From assembly GCA_903896545.1 (NCBI GenBank), contig CAITYF010000066.1, forward strand, positions 1-45,419: a stretch of DNA of 45,419 nt. The letters are read 5' to 3'. The notes beneath the pieces were generated by a model that was not told the DNA's origin, did not search any database, and saw only the letters and a list, made by a program, of their open reading frames with translations. The position numbers and the translations under genes are program-made. Source of the DNA: an uncultured Myxococcales bacterium (GTDB lineage: Bacteria; Myxococcota_A; UBA9042). Of this stretch, positions 9,801 to 17,890 are shown in pieces. Every line of letters starts with the position of its first letter. Within the stretch, counting starts at the first letter, position 1.

Positions 9801-10114
9801 GCGTCGCCCGCACCCGCCGCCGCCAAGTTGTGCTGCAGCGCCAGCGCCGCTGCCATCGCGTGCATGCACGCGTCATCGCCTTCCTCACACGAGCAATCCC
9901 AGCCGTCGAGCATCGCGCCTTCGGACGTCTGCTCCAGCGTCAAATTCACTTCGTCCGCCGTCTCGCGTTCGGGACCGACGAGCACGAGGTACTTCGGGCT
10001 GTCTGGCGCTTGGCGCACGATGCGTTGCACGAGGCCATTGCGAAACGCCTCTGCACCGGCCAATCGCGCGCGGTTGCCGATGCTGCTTTCCAACAAACTC
10101 AGGTTCAATCGCAT
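6806..10114 (-). CDS. SNF2-family DNA-dependent ATPase/helicase with SWIM zinc finger
   Basis: An 1102-residue protein. The N-terminal SWIM finger is CSC-x6-CMH (Cys74, Cys76, Cys83, His85). The C-terminal half has all SNF2 motifs: Walker A DDMGLGKT, Walker B DEAQ in DEAQAIKN, LTGTPLENNL (motif III), VFSQWTTML (motif IV) and the motif-VI region QQASDRVHRIGQT with its arginines. Family knowledge: bacterial HepA/RapA-like SNF2 proteins translocate on duplex DNA and remodel protein-DNA complexes such as stalled RNA polymerase; the exact role here is unknown. Its ATG overlaps the end of truD by 10 bp, which suggests translational coupling. The length and intact motifs suggest an active protein. 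Confidence 0.93.
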   Translation of the reverse strand: MRLNLSLLESSIGNRARLAGAEAFRNGLVQRIVRQAPDSPKYLVLVGPERETADEVNLTLEQTSEGAMLDGWDCSCEEGDDACMHAMAAALALQHNLAAAGAGDAKPGQRGGWRQLDLPSAAQKVNDLRQSWIGYDLTLHQSQGETTVGVVRRKRSLSDRGKKTAGVVLGWTPSVVGHFGYRTKDDPAENRDDLIPVLCLVNRHDLRVRTIQPGFVDVFLRLFVDAEPFTLRVDGDDATVDGVLRPVSVLIQNTPGGGIELRAQVQSSVPGRTGDDFVLMPGPSPWLYLRGEKCMVRPDCAAPAVLKLLRTGAVQVAASEIPDFSRDVLPQLRSDVTLVERTTALPQARVAVAIAVIKLEELDEQLTVSLWFHYRADDGETGRRAEHHDVIEFMAGSGPKVFARSHHPDTHGRPVAPSLWQRDTSFEQRWHTRVARAVGAVLPASLPADEALDFLLDHLPAFERDGAEIQGQEELTRLRASRRIVVPQVKIRSGIDWFGVRVEIFAGDLEVALSDIIKAWKAGARYIRLADGEMARLPVAWLRKHAAALTDLDELAPPDETGERRVDPYLAPALVQLAADHEAGDDGWQAFVDRLTAFEGIEPRALPAGFKGELRPYQQRGYEWLSALRELMLHGCLADDMGLGKTVQALALLQGELETGRNSGNPSLVVAPTSVVQNWADEASRFVPDMRVLVLRGGVREERLDKLKQLGQFDLIVTSYALLRLDQETLSAQNFHYCILDEAQAIKNANSQTAHAARSLKARHRLTLTGTPLENNLMELWSQYTFLMPGFFGTRARFLRRYGVEKVGELQPELLDQLRQRLRPFLLRRLKTDVLTELPPVTEVTLRCTLSPPQRQLYEKVRNTYRSQVMRLVEETGIERNALTVLEALLRLRQACCHPDLLPFDEARAVTASAKTELFLETVEELLAEGRRVLVFSQWTTMLKILRKQLGELGIETAYLDGATRDRAAVIARAQADDGPPVFLVSLKAGGVGLNLTAADVVIHYDPWWNPAVEQQASDRVHRIGQTKPVLVLRFAVEDSVEDHILVLQERKRALAISAIESQADGVKHLTRADLEAIFGTGPTGPALRTAPGLAGLEEEEL

Positions 10115-11301
10115 GTGTCGGGCTCGGCTGAAAGGGCGGATTCTGCGGCAGGTCCATCGTCCAGTTCATCGCCTTCTTGTTCACCAGGAACAGGACCGGC
10201 CATTTCATGAACAAAAACGGTGGCAAACGAGCCAGCAGGGAGGATGAAAGAAAGAAGCAAGGTCGGCTCGCCGTTGGCGTCCGGTTCTTCAACGACGGTG
10301 ACGTCGGTCGGATAGATGGCAATCGGACGGCGCGTGCCTTCTGCCAGCGCGCCCAGAACCGCGAATTGTGGTTCGGTCAGGCCCATGGCGGCCAGCACGG
10401 CGCGCTCGATGTCCGCCGCTTCGCCCGTCGGGCGCACCATCTTAGGGCCCCACATCGGTGCGGTAATGACGACTTCGCGGCGCTCCAGACGCGCCTGCTC
10501 GCGGACGGGATCGTCGGTCGTAAATGTGCCGCCAGTATCCGGTTTTTGGCACACATCACCCGCCAACACGCGATGAAAATCGCCGCGCGCCAAGCGTTCC
10601 GCCACGGTGCGGTTGAACACCTCACCCTGCAGGGCCGATGCCGCCAACCGCCGGAGCGAACGATCGCCCAAGTGCAGCACGTGGGTCGTCCCATCGGGCG
10701 TCTGCACCCGCGTCATCTGTTGGGCACCTTGCGTCAGCGCCCAGCCCGCCGCCAGCGTTGACCCGCCGTGGCCCATGCGCTGGCTGCCAAAGAAGTTCGG
10801 CACGCCGCCCGCCTGCAGCACCGCGATTTTGGCCTGCGCGCGCGCCAGCGCATCCGGCATCACGTCGCGCAGTCGCAGCAGGAAGCGGTTGCCCGCCAGA
10901 TGGCCCGTACGCAGCTTGTTGCGGTGCGCTTTGACTTCCAGCACGCGGATTCGATCGGTTTCCACGCGCGCCAGCCGCTCTTCCGGGACGCGCGGCACGC
11001 TCAGCCACTGGCGGGTGACCGCACGTCGGTCCTTCAGCCCGGCCATGCCGACGTCGCGGTTGGACACGCCCAGCGCCCGCGCCACGTGCCGACGCAGCGA
11101 CTCAGCGGCTACATCGGTCTTTTCAATCCACAAGTAGAGGTGGTCGCCCTGGCCGCTGGGCAGGTACAGCGGGATCTCTTCGACTTGGAAGTCCTCGATT
11201 TCAACGCGTAAACGTCCGCCGCAGCCGGGTAGGTCAGCGGTCAGACGCGGCAGCGGGTGCAGCGGCGCGAAGGGACAGTGATGGTCAACCGAGTCCGCCA
11301 T
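10105..11301 (-). CDS. truD: tRNA pseudouridine(13) synthase TruD
   Basis: TruD converts uridine 13 of tRNA-Glu (and of other tRNAs in some species) to pseudouridine. The signature GLKDRRAVTRQ includes the catalytic Asp (about residue 91), and NFFGSQRMGHGG is the conserved Asn/Phe/Gly motif of the family. At about 398 residues it is slightly longer than the roughly 350 of E. coli, with an extended C-terminus (after about residue 360) rich in Glu and Asp. The ATG at 11301 is assumed; a GTG 18 nt upstream is also possible, and neither has a strong ribosome site. It is the first gene of the truD-SNF2-membrane protein run and is divergent from the GbsR-like regulator. Confidence 0.93.
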   Translation of the reverse strand: MADSVDHHCPFAPLHPLPRLTADLPGCGGRLRVEIEDFQVEEIPLYLPSGQGDHLYLWIEKTDVAAESLRRHVARALGVSNRDVGMAGLKDRRAVTRQWLSVPRVPEERLARVETDRIRVLEVKAHRNKLRTGHLAGNRFLLRLRDVMPDALARAQAKIAVLQAGGVPNFFGSQRMGHGGSTLAAGWALTQGAQQMTRVQTPDGTTHVLHLGDRSLRRLAASALQGEVFNRTVAERLARGDFHRVLAGDVCQKPDTGGTFTTDDPVREQARLERREVVITAPMWGPKMVRPTGEAADIERAVLAAMGLTEPQFAVLGALAEGTRRPIAIYPTDVTVVEEPDANGEPTLLLSFILPAGSFATVFVHEMAGPVPGEQEGDELDDGPAAESALSAEPDTCD

Positions 11302-11445
11302 GGGGCATGTACGATGCACGTTTATGGCCTTCTGTGCAACGACCTCCGCGCGTCAGTCCGTGCTCCCCGGCTGAATGCGCAAGCATGGCCGTGGATTGCG
11401 CCGCAAACGCGGTCGTTGCACACTCGCCGTCTGGAGGCGTGGAAG

Positions 11446-12048
11446 ATGGCCAAGAGCGACGGGCGACAAAAAGGCACTGATCCGCAACCCGATGCGGCCG
11501 TTGGCGAATTGGACGGAGCGGCGATCGACGAGATCGGCCCCGCTGCCCAAGCGGTCTGCGACGCGCTGGGCGATCTCATGGCGTTCTGGGGCTTTCAGCG
11601 CTCGCACGGTCGCATTTGGGGGCTGCTCTTCCTGATGGAGCGCGAGCTGCACGCAGGCGAATTGGCCGCGACGCTGGACCTGAGCACGGGGCAGGTCTCC
11701 ATGGCGTTGCGCGATCTGGACCACTGGGGCGCGATTCACCGCGTCCACGTCGCCGGTAGCCGGCGGACCTGGTTTCGGCCCGAGACGAACTTGTTTCGCA
11801 TGGTGTCGCGCGTCTTTCGCGATCGCGAGTTGGAGCAGATTCGCACGCTGGCGCGGACGCTGCAGCAAGCCCGCGCGGAACTGCAGACGTCGGGTCGACG
11901 GGATCGCGCCGTGGAATTTCGTTTGCGGCGGATTGAGGGCCTGATCGCCGCGGCGGAGCTGGGGCGCAGTTTGGTGGAGCGGCTGGTGGCGGGAACGCTG
12001 CTGCCGCGGGCCGTGCTGGCGGCGTTGGACCGGGCGATTGCGGAGTAG
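11446..12048 (+). CDS. GbsR/MarR-type winged-helix transcriptional regulator
   Basis: A 200-residue protein. ATG 11446 has GGAGG 8 nt upstream; an upstream extension (from 11257) antisense to the truD 5' end is not protein-like. The region WGFQRSHGRIWGLLFLMER starts a winged helix-turn-helix of the GbsR type; LSTGQVSMALRDLDHWGAIH is the recognition-helix part, followed by the wing (HVAGSRRTWF). The C-terminal helix (about 120-190) is probably for dimerisation. GbsR-like proteins usually repress osmoprotectant or transport genes, but no such target lies beside it, so the regulon is unknown. Confidence 0.85.
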   Translation: MAKSDGRQKGTDPQPDAAVGELDGAAIDEIGPAAQAVCDALGDLMAFWGFQRSHGRIWGLLFLMERELHAGELAATLDLSTGQVSMALRDLDHWGAIHRVHVAGSRRTWFRPETNLFRMVSRVFRDRELEQIRTLARTLQQARAELQTSGRRDRAVEFRLRRIEGLIAAAELGRSLVERLVAGTLLPRAVLAALDRAIAE

Positions 12049-12072
12049 GGGCGGCGCTTCGTTGTCGCCCCT
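12047..12072. terminator. GC-rich hairpin at the end of the regulator gene
   Basis: AGGGGCG (12047-12053) pairs with CGCCCCT (12066-12072) around a 12-nt loop and overlaps the regulator stop codon. There is no T-run, so it is at best a weak intrinsic terminator between convergent genes. The remaining bases to 12232 contain only a short palindrome near 12184-12196. Confidence 0.4.
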
Positions 12073-12232
12073 GAGTTGACCGTCGCGTACCGCCGCGAAA
12101 GGGACCGTTACCCGACGGGGCGGAGGCACGCGCAGCGGGTCTCCGTCCTGAGCGCCGGCGCCAGCCGGACCGCGAGGGATAGGGCCCGGTCCGGGCGCTT
12201 GCGACCGGATTCGCCCAACAGAAACAGACGCG

Positions 12233-12799
12233 TTACCGTCCAATCCCGATCGCGCAGCCCAAGTACGGCAGCGGTAGGCTTTTGGAGCAGTGCTCCCCGT
12301 TCAAGCGGTCGGTGGACTGCCAGACGCAATCGGTGACGTTCACCACCGCCGTTCCGCCGATGCTGCAGCGCCAGCGCCAGCCAGTTTCGTAGCGCGTCTC
12401 GATGAAGAACTCGACGTTGGCCCACCAGCCGGGATTCCAGTGCGCGCCATAGGTCGGGTTGCCGGCCATCCAATCCGTGAAGCGATCGCCGGCATTGCCG
12501 CGCGTCGCGCCGATCGCCAGCCCCCAGCGCATGGGCACACGTCCGCGGCGGTACCGCAGGAGCGCGCCCAGCTGCGAGCCAAAGCCGATGCCGCCGCCCA
12601 AGCTGATCGACACGTCGCGGTGCACGTCTGCGTCCAGAAGCAGCCCCGCAACGCCCACCGGCGTCCCCAGACCCAGCTGCGCTTCCGCCGCAAAATGGCC
12701 AAAACCGTACAGGTTCGACGGCGCAATCGGATTCGCATCGCGCGCCCACGCTGGCACCGCAATCAGAAAGGTCAGCAGGCAGAGCTGGGCGCGCTTCAT
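12233..12799 (-). CDS. Exported barrel-like protein, unknown function
   Basis: A 188-residue protein with a Sec signal peptide (cleavage probably after VPAWA). The mature part is Gly- and aromatic-rich with alternating strand patterns (SLGGGIGFGSQLG, WGLAIGATRG, NVEFFIETRY), as in small outer-membrane barrel proteins. No named family was recognised. Its ATG overlaps the stop of the upstream Cys-repeat lipoprotein gene by 4 bp (ATGA), so the two are almost certainly co-translated and may work together at the cell surface. Confidence 0.7.
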   Translation of the reverse strand: MKRAQLCLLTFLIAVPAWARDANPIAPSNLYGFGHFAAEAQLGLGTPVGVAGLLLDADVHRDVSISLGGGIGFGSQLGALLRYRRGRVPMRWGLAIGATRGNAGDRFTDWMAGNPTYGAHWNPGWWANVEFFIETRYETGWRWRCSIGGTAVVNVTDCVWQSTDRLNGEHCSKSLPLPYLGCAIGIGR

Positions 12800-13941
12800 G
12801 GGCAGTTCGTGGAGCCGCAGGTCGACAGCGCGTTGGCTTCCACGTTGCCGCTGATCTGGCCCTTACAGCCGAGTAGGCAGCCAAAGTCCAAGGGGCCGCA
12901 GGCCGCACCGCACTGCAGCGCCGTTGTGATCGCCGTGCGGCAGGAGTCGACCGGTACACAAGCGTCCCATTCGCCGGGGCAACTCGTTTTCAAACAGTCG
13001 CCCTTGGCCTTCAACGCGGCGTCGCAATCAAACGCGCAGCTGCTGGCCGACTCGCCGGTGTCGCACACGCCGTCGCCGCAGACCGCGATGTACGCGCAGT
13101 CTGCGGGGCAGTTGCCAAAATCCTCGCCGGGTTCGCATGTGCTGTTGCCGCACGTCGCGGCCGTTGCACAGTCCTTGGGGCAACTGGCGGGCGTCTCCTC
13201 GCCGGTGCAAATGCCGTCGCCGCACTTGGCTGCGACGCCCAGGCAGTCGTACGGGCAGCTCGCGCTGGATTCCGTGGACTGGCACAAGCCGTCGCCGCAG
13301 AGCGCCGCTGTCGTCGTGCCCGCGCAGGTCAAGAAGCCGCAAGCCGTTGCGGCCAGGCTCTTGCTCTTGACGTTGGATGTCAGGTTTTGTGCGCAGAAAT
13401 CCAATTGATCCGCATCGCCGTTCGCGTTGCTTGCACACGCCAGCGCGTTGCCGAGGACACCCGCACACGCGAGGTCGGCCGTGCACGTCGCGACGGCGCT
13501 GGGGCAGAGCTTCTTCATGCACGCGAGTTCCGCGAGCGCCTTGGGGGCGCAGTCCAAGGCGCACGACACGCCGCTCTCGGGCTTTTGGCAGAAGCCATCG
13601 CCGCATACGGGCTTGAGGCAGTCGTTGGGGCAGCTCGCCGTGGTCTCTGGCGTGGTGCACAGGCCGTCGCCGCAAGTGAGCTTGGGGCCGCTGTCTGGTT
13701 TGCCGATGTCCGGTTGGCCGTTGTCTGGCGCGACGTCCGGCGCGGCGGCGTCGGTCGCGCTATCCGTGGGCTCCGAATCGGCGGGCGTCGTATCGTGCGC
13801 GATGTCGACGGCAGTGTCGGCTACGTCCGCGGCAACGTCCGCCACCGCATCGTTGACCGCAGTGCCGCCGCCGCCGTTCGCGGTCGTGCCGCACGCGGCA
13901 AGTCCAAGTACCCAGCACAGGTTGAATCTCACACGCGTCAC
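12796..13941 (-). CDS. Cys-rich lipoprotein with six CGDGxC repeats
   Basis: A 381-residue lipoprotein. GTG 13941 is chosen: GGGGGTGA lies just upstream and the lipoprotein signal (LGLAACG) follows. A linker rich in Asp, Ala, Val and Thr runs to about residue 85. Then come six copies of the module CGDGxCxxxExxxxCPxDC, interrupted after two by a different Cys segment (ACMKKLCPSAVATC onward). A related second module (CLKTSCPGEWDAC, then further Cys) closes the protein. The Cys spacing suggests disulfide-bonded small domains, possibly binding a metal through the Asp/Glu residues; this is inference. Similar modules occur at 28319-29782 and 42217-43251. Function unknown. Confidence 0.85.
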   Translation of the reverse strand: MTRVRFNLCWVLGLAACGTTANGGGGTAVNDAVADVAADVADTAVDIAHDTTPADSEPTDSATDAAAPDVAPDNGQPDIGKPDSGPKLTCGDGLCTTPETTASCPNDCLKPVCGDGFCQKPESGVSCALDCAPKALAELACMKKLCPSAVATCTADLACAGVLGNALACASNANGDADQLDFCAQNLTSNVKSKSLAATACGFLTCAGTTTAALCGDGLCQSTESSASCPYDCLGVAAKCGDGICTGEETPASCPKDCATAATCGNSTCEPGEDFGNCPADCAYIAVCGDGVCDTGESASSCAFDCDAALKAKGDCLKTSCPGEWDACVPVDSCRTAITTALQCGAACGPLDFGCLLGCKGQISGNVEANALSTCGSTNCP

Positions 13942-13984
13942 GACGTCACCCCCACAGCGACGATAGACGCTGCGGCCCGCAGGT

Positions 13985-14383
13985 TCAAGCCCAGCCGTGT
14001 GCCGCGAGCAGCGCCACCACACGCCGCCGCACTTCTTCGCGAATCACGCGGACTTCTTCGATCGGCCGGCCCTTGGGATCGGGAAGCGGCCAATCGTCGC
14101 GCAGTAGCCCCGGAATGTAGGGACACTGTTCGCCACAGCCCATCGTCACAAGCAGCGTCGCGTCGCGCGCCAGATCGTCGGTCAGCTTCTGCGGTTGCGC
14201 CTGACTGAGATCGACACCGACCTCCGCCATCGCCGCCAACACTTCCGGATGCACGTGTGCGCCCGGCTGCGTTCCCGCTGAAATCGCTTGCGCCTTCTGG
14301 GCGTTCGCCAGCAAATTGAACCACGCCGCGGCCATCTGCGAACGCCCGGCGTTGTGGATGCAGGCAAAGATCACGTGTTGCAT
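13985..14383 (-). CDS. arsC: Arsenate reductase, thioredoxin-type (LMW-PTPase fold)
   Basis: Reduces arsenate to arsenite. The 132-residue length and the N-terminal P-loop CIHNAGRS (Cys8 to Arg14, CX5R) fit the Staphylococcus-type ArsC family. Two further cysteines in GCGEQCP (Cys83 and Cys87) are placed to relay the disulfide to thioredoxin, although their spacing is shorter than in the S. aureus enzyme. The ATG at 14383 has GAGG upstream; a longer frame upstream is only antisense to the aquaporin gene. It lies 11 bp after that gene, so the two form an operon. No arsR repressor gene was seen beside it. Confidence 0.92.
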   Translation of the reverse strand: MQHVIFACIHNAGRSQMAAAWFNLLANAQKAQAISAGTQPGAHVHPEVLAAMAEVGVDLSQAQPQKLTDDLARDATLLVTMGCGEQCPYIPGLLRDDWPLPDPKGRPIEEVRVIREEVRRRVVALLAAHGWA

Positions 14384-14394
14384 CTGAACCTCGC

Positions 14395-15051
14395 TCAAGG
14401 CCAAAGTTTCTTGCCGACCCAGACGCCGCCGATGGTGCCGAGCAATTGCGCGCCGGCGAAGCCGGGTACATCGACCAAGCGGATGCCGGCGAAGGTATCG
14501 GACCAAGCGCGGGCGAACGTGACCGCGACGTTGGCAAAAGAGGTGGACGACGTGAACCAGTACGCGGCGGTAATCCAGCCGGCGATGACCCACGGCGACG
14601 CGGACGCGCGTTCCCGGACGATGCCCCGGATGACGATGAGGAGGCCGAAGGTGGCGGTAAACTCGCCGAGCCACTGCCCCATCCCGGTGCGGATGTGCGT
14701 TGAAGGCGTGATGGCGGGGAGGTCAAACATCAGGTTGGCCAGCACCGCGCCAAGCACGCCGCCAGCGAATTGGGCGAGGATGTAGGCCGACGCCGACGAC
14801 CGCGAGAGGTCGCCTTGCCAGAGCGCGGAGAGCGTCACCCACGGGTTGAAATGCGCGCCAGAAACAGGGCCCAGGACCGCGATGAGCGTCACGAGGACTG
14901 CGGCGGTCGCAAGCGTGTTCGCCAGGAGCGCGACTGCGACGTTTCCGCCCGCCAGTCGCTCCGCCATGATGCCGGAGCCAATCACCGTCGCGACCAGCAA
15001 CCCAGTGCCCAACGCTTCGGCCAACCATTTCTTCGTCACGTCTTCGCTCAC
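14395..15051 (-). CDS. Aquaporin-family (MIP) channel, AqpS-like, with altered NPA boxes
   Basis: A 218-residue, six-helix MIP channel. Its place directly before arsC matches aqpS-arsC operons, in which the channel lets arsenite leave the cell in place of ArsB. The first half-helix box reads FNPWVT (residues 68-73: NPW instead of NPA) and the second FANVAVTFAR (NVA at 174-176 instead of NPA). Surrounding family features are intact (SGAHFNP, TSSTSFAN, SDTFAGI). The altered boxes could change selectivity. It starts at ATG 15051; the 108 bp before it separate it from the transglutaminase-like gene. Confidence 0.88.
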   Translation of the reverse strand: MSEDVTKKWLAEALGTGLLVATVIGSGIMAERLAGGNVAVALLANTLATAAVLVTLIAVLGPVSGAHFNPWVTLSALWQGDLSRSSASAYILAQFAGGVLGAVLANLMFDLPAITPSTHIRTGMGQWLGEFTATFGLLIVIRGIVRERASASPWVIAGWITAAYWFTSSTSFANVAVTFARAWSDTFAGIRLVDVPGFAGAQLLGTIGGVWVGKKLWP

Positions 15052-15159
15052 GCGCGCATCTCCGTTGTCTGACAGCTTAGCCGCACCGCGCGGGTATCGT
15101 CACGCGATCGGTCGCATTGCGAGTCTCTCGTCATGGAATTGTTGCGCTGCGCGACGCGC

Positions 15160-15939
15160 TCACATCGTCACGCCGGTGCGCTGCGCCAATTGCCGCACTT
15201 CCGCCCATTGCGCGTCAAAGGCGACGAGGAGATCGCTGATCACCACTGGCACGTCGGCAAAGACCGCAGTCTGTCCGAGAATGTCAAAGTGACGATGGCC
15301 GTCCAGATCATTCAACGGCAGAAGTGCGTCGCTTCCTGTCGTCGTCAGCCCCGTGTGGGCGTCCACTTCGACCACCTGATACCGACGGCGCGCGCAAAGT
15401 TCGCTGTCCAGACTCGGATCCAGCGCGTGCCAAGCGCCGTTCCACCAGAGCGCGCAGAGCCCGTGGTAGATAATGACGCCGCCAGGCAGCGCGGCCTCGT
15501 AGCGCGAGTCGCGCAGCTTCCAATCTGCGAGGTGTTGGAAAACCGTCCCGGCGGGAATGCCCACGGCGCGCGCCAAGGCCACAAGCAGCACGGCCTTCTG
15601 CTGACAAAAACCCTTGCCGCGTGTCACCGTCGCGGAGGCCAGCCACACCGCGCGACTGTCCATGACCGGCGTAAAGTCGTAGCGGATCTCGTCGCGCACC
15701 CAGCGAAACAGCGCTGCGGCGCGCGGGCCATCGCCCTGAAGCCCCGCTGTCAGGCGTTCAGCGAGTTCTTTGATGATGGGCGACGTGCTGTCGATGACGT
15801 CCGTCGGCCCCAGACACGCGTTCGGATTGGCGGCAGTGGGTCCCAAGTCAAGGTTGCTGTTCGCCTCGACGTGCAGACGACCGCTTGCGGGCAGGTCGGC
15901 GGGAAACGTGGACTTGATGGCGTTGCTGAGGACGGACAT
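15160..15939 (-). CDS. Transglutaminase-like (papain-like fold) protein
   Basis: A 259-residue protein without a signal peptide. The catalytic triad is recognisable: Cys112 in GKGFCQQKAVLLVALARAVGIPA, His159 in IYHGLCALWW and Asp174 in WHALDPSLD. Bacterial members of this superfamily are mostly proteases or amidases rather than cross-linkers; the substrate is unknown. ATG 15939 was preferred over the TTG two codons earlier; no strong ribosome site is visible. It lies upstream of the aquaporin-arsC pair on the same strand but shows no functional link to it. Confidence 0.85.
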   Translation of the reverse strand: MSVLSNAIKSTFPADLPASGRLHVEANSNLDLGPTAANPNACLGPTDVIDSTSPIIKELAERLTAGLQGDGPRAAALFRWVRDEIRYDFTPVMDSRAVWLASATVTRGKGFCQQKAVLLVALARAVGIPAGTVFQHLADWKLRDSRYEAALPGGVIIYHGLCALWWNGAWHALDPSLDSELCARRRYQVVEVDAHTGLTTTGSDALLPLNDLDGHRHFDILGQTAVFADVPVVISDLLVAFDAQWAEVRQLAQRTGVTM

Positions 15940-16041
15940 GGGCAACCGGCGGGCGCGGGGGATGCGCGGCGAGGGAGTGTACAGGATGCTGTGGGCGCGG
16001 GAAGTCGATTTGCGGACCCGCAGCGCCGCGTCACGTCACTT

Positions 16042-16455
16042 TCACTTGAGCCACTTGCCGTGCGCGATGGACTCGCACGCCACGCTCGCGGTCGCCTCGG
16101 TCCCGCCGTAGACAAATTCCAGCTCCTCAGTGGGCTGACCGCACGCACTCAGACACTTGCCAATCGGCGTGTCCGGGCAATGGTCGCTCGCCGAGAACTT
16201 GCCGCCGTTGCTGCGACAGAGTAGGTCGGTCGCGGTCGACCCCCAAGACAATCCTGTGTATTCTTCGCAGGTCGGAATCAGCGCGGTTACGCTCGCACAG
16301 CTGCCGAAAAAGCCTGCTGGGCCGGTCGCGTTCGGGCACTGGGAGGCGACATCCGCTGCGACGTCACCCGCGCTCGCGTCCGGTGCAGCGGCGGTTCCGC
16401 TGCAGGCCATGGCGCCTATACAAGCACAGCAACCGGCGAGAAAACGCGTGGACAT
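16042..16455 (-). CDS. Small Cys-containing lipoprotein, unknown function
   Basis: A 137-residue protein. ATG 16455 has GGGGGCGGAG upstream. The signal region (residues 1-18) ends in a lipobox-like AMACSG. After a short Ala/Asp linker, about eight cysteines are spread through the mature part (for example SQCPN, GSCAS, PTCEEY, LLCRSNGGKF, KCLSACGQ), which suggests a disulfide-stabilised small domain. No family was recognised and no partner gene is apparent. Confidence 0.65.
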   Translation of the reverse strand: MSTRFLAGCCACIGAMACSGTAAAPDASAGDVAADVASQCPNATGPAGFFGSCASVTALIPTCEEYTGLSWGSTATDLLCRSNGGKFSASDHCPDTPIGKCLSACGQPTEELEFVYGGTEATASVACESIAHGKWLK

Positions 16456-16625
16456 CTCCGCCCCCTTCAGCGACCTTGCAGCCGCGACCGACGGCAATTT
16501 ACCACGCGAATCGCTCCGGGCAAAACACGCCGTTCATCTGGCTGACTCGCGTCTGTTGTCGGAAGATCTGTCGAACCTGCGGACGATTGCGCGTGCCGGT
16601 GGATGTCAGGGAACCAAGCACTTGC

Positions 16626-17528
16626 TCAGCGTCGGCTGGACAGTCCGTTAGCAAGCGCGCGGGACCGTTCGATCGCGGCGCGAACCTGCGGTGCCGTCTC
16701 GGCGACCGTCTCAGTCGCCCGTTCAAGCCGCGCCTGCACGGCGTTGATCCCCGAATGCCACGTCGCCGCGCCCCAAATACCCGCAATCGCCCGTGTCGGT
16801 TTCTGAACGCGCTCAATCGACCGCGCGAAAGCCGCCAGTTTTTGTTCCACGTCGTCGCCCACAAACGGACCATGACCGGCGCACAACTGCTGCACTTTCG
16901 GGTGGTCCCGCAGGAACGAGCGCACGTGGTCGTGGCACTGGTCAACGTCCAGACTGTAAGCGGGAATCGCCAAGGAAAAGCGTTCGTGCGTCCGCAAGGG
17001 CGGCACGCCACTCAGGAGCGCGTCGCCGGTGAACAGCGTCGCCGTCGCGCGGTGGTACAGCAGCACCGATCCTTCTGTGTGGCCAAATGCGGCAAAGCCT
17101 TCAAAGCCGTGCTTCCACGCGCCGAGCGCGAAGGCGTCATCGACGTCGAGGCGAACCGCCGTCAGGTCCTCGATGCCGCAGCATAATTCGTCGTAGACGC
17201 TCCCGATGCCACGGCGCAGCGGCTCCCGCGCGGCTTGTCCAGAGAGAATTTGGGCGTCCTCTGCGTGGCAGTAAATCGGGCAACCAAAACGTTCGCGGAG
17301 CCATGCGGCGTTGCCAGCGTGGTCGCAGTGCCGATGAGTCAGGAAAATCGCGTTCAGGTCGCCGCGGTTGCGGATCCCCGCGCGCCGCAGACTGGCGTCC
17401 AGCGCCATCCGTTCGGTGCGGACGCCGGTGTCGATGAGGAACCGCTGCCCGTCGCAGTCACGCAACAGCCAAACGTTGGCGACGATGGCGCTGGAAGCGA
17501 GGGCGATGGAGGACGAGCAGGACTTCAT
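16626..17528 (-). CDS. Metallo-beta-lactamase-fold hydrolase
   Basis: A 300-residue protein of the MBL superfamily. Seen: the metal motif HRHCDH (residues 65-70, HxHxDH), a later His in FGHTEGS, the bridging Asp in FTGDALL and the final His in CAGHGP; together these form a complete di-metal site. The overall pattern (LIDTG, then HRHCDHAGN) is that of glyoxalase-II-like or lactonase-like enzymes. The substrate cannot be named. ATG 17528 is chosen by homology at the N-terminus; upstream codons give no protein-like sequence. It is divergent from the lipoprotein/DUF1501 patch. Confidence 0.88.
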   Translation of the reverse strand: MKSCSSSIALASSAIVANVWLLRDCDGQRFLIDTGVRTERMALDASLRRAGIRNRGDLNAIFLTHRHCDHAGNAAWLRERFGCPIYCHAEDAQILSGQAAREPLRRGIGSVYDELCCGIEDLTAVRLDVDDAFALGAWKHGFEGFAAFGHTEGSVLLYHRATATLFTGDALLSGVPPLRTHERFSLAIPAYSLDVDQCHDHVRSFLRDHPKVQQLCAGHGPFVGDDVEQKLAAFARSIERVQKPTRAIAGIWGAATWHSGINAVQARLERATETVAETAPQVRAAIERSRALANGLSSRR

Positions 17529-17697
17529 CGGACAGTAACTGGAGGCGCGCGGTGTGCGGCGGGGCAGTGAGCATAGCGGAAACTGCGGCCGTCGACCACA
17601 CGCGCCCAGCGACGGCGCTGCTTCGGCATCGCGGCATTTCCGCCTTGACCTGCCGATCGACGTCAGTAAGCTCCAGCGTGTCACGCACCGGGGTTTC

Positions 17698-17890
17698 ATG
17701 CGGCAATTCTTTGTCCTGCTCGTTCTTTGTCGCGCGCTCAGCGCCTGCAGCCCGACTCCTGCGGCTCCGTCGACTGACGCAGAATGGCTCGACGCTCTGG
17801 ATGCGACCGGCGGGCCCATCTGCGACGACGATGGCCAGGGGCAAGGCAAGCCTTCCGAAGACGCTTGTGTTGGCACTGCAGACTATTCTT
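17698..17890 (+). pseudogene. 5' part of a lipoprotein gene, joined out of frame to a DUF1501 body
   Basis: ATG 17698 starts a clear lipoprotein leader (MRQFFVLLVLCRALSACS) and a short Asp/Gly linker (ALDATGGPICDDDG). Around 17880-17890 this frame stops making sense and recognisable DUF1501 sequence continues in another frame (FFWVQVHAQGGWDQ). The 3' part of this frame is only antisense-like Arg-rich translation. Either a frameshift (real or an assembly error) or a deletion fusing two genes explains the junction. Confidence 0.6.

Noticed and set aside
14384..14674. Upstream extension of arsC
   Set aside because: It overlaps the aquaporin gene in another frame and is Arg-rich; ATG 14383 with GAGG fits the ArsC family start.
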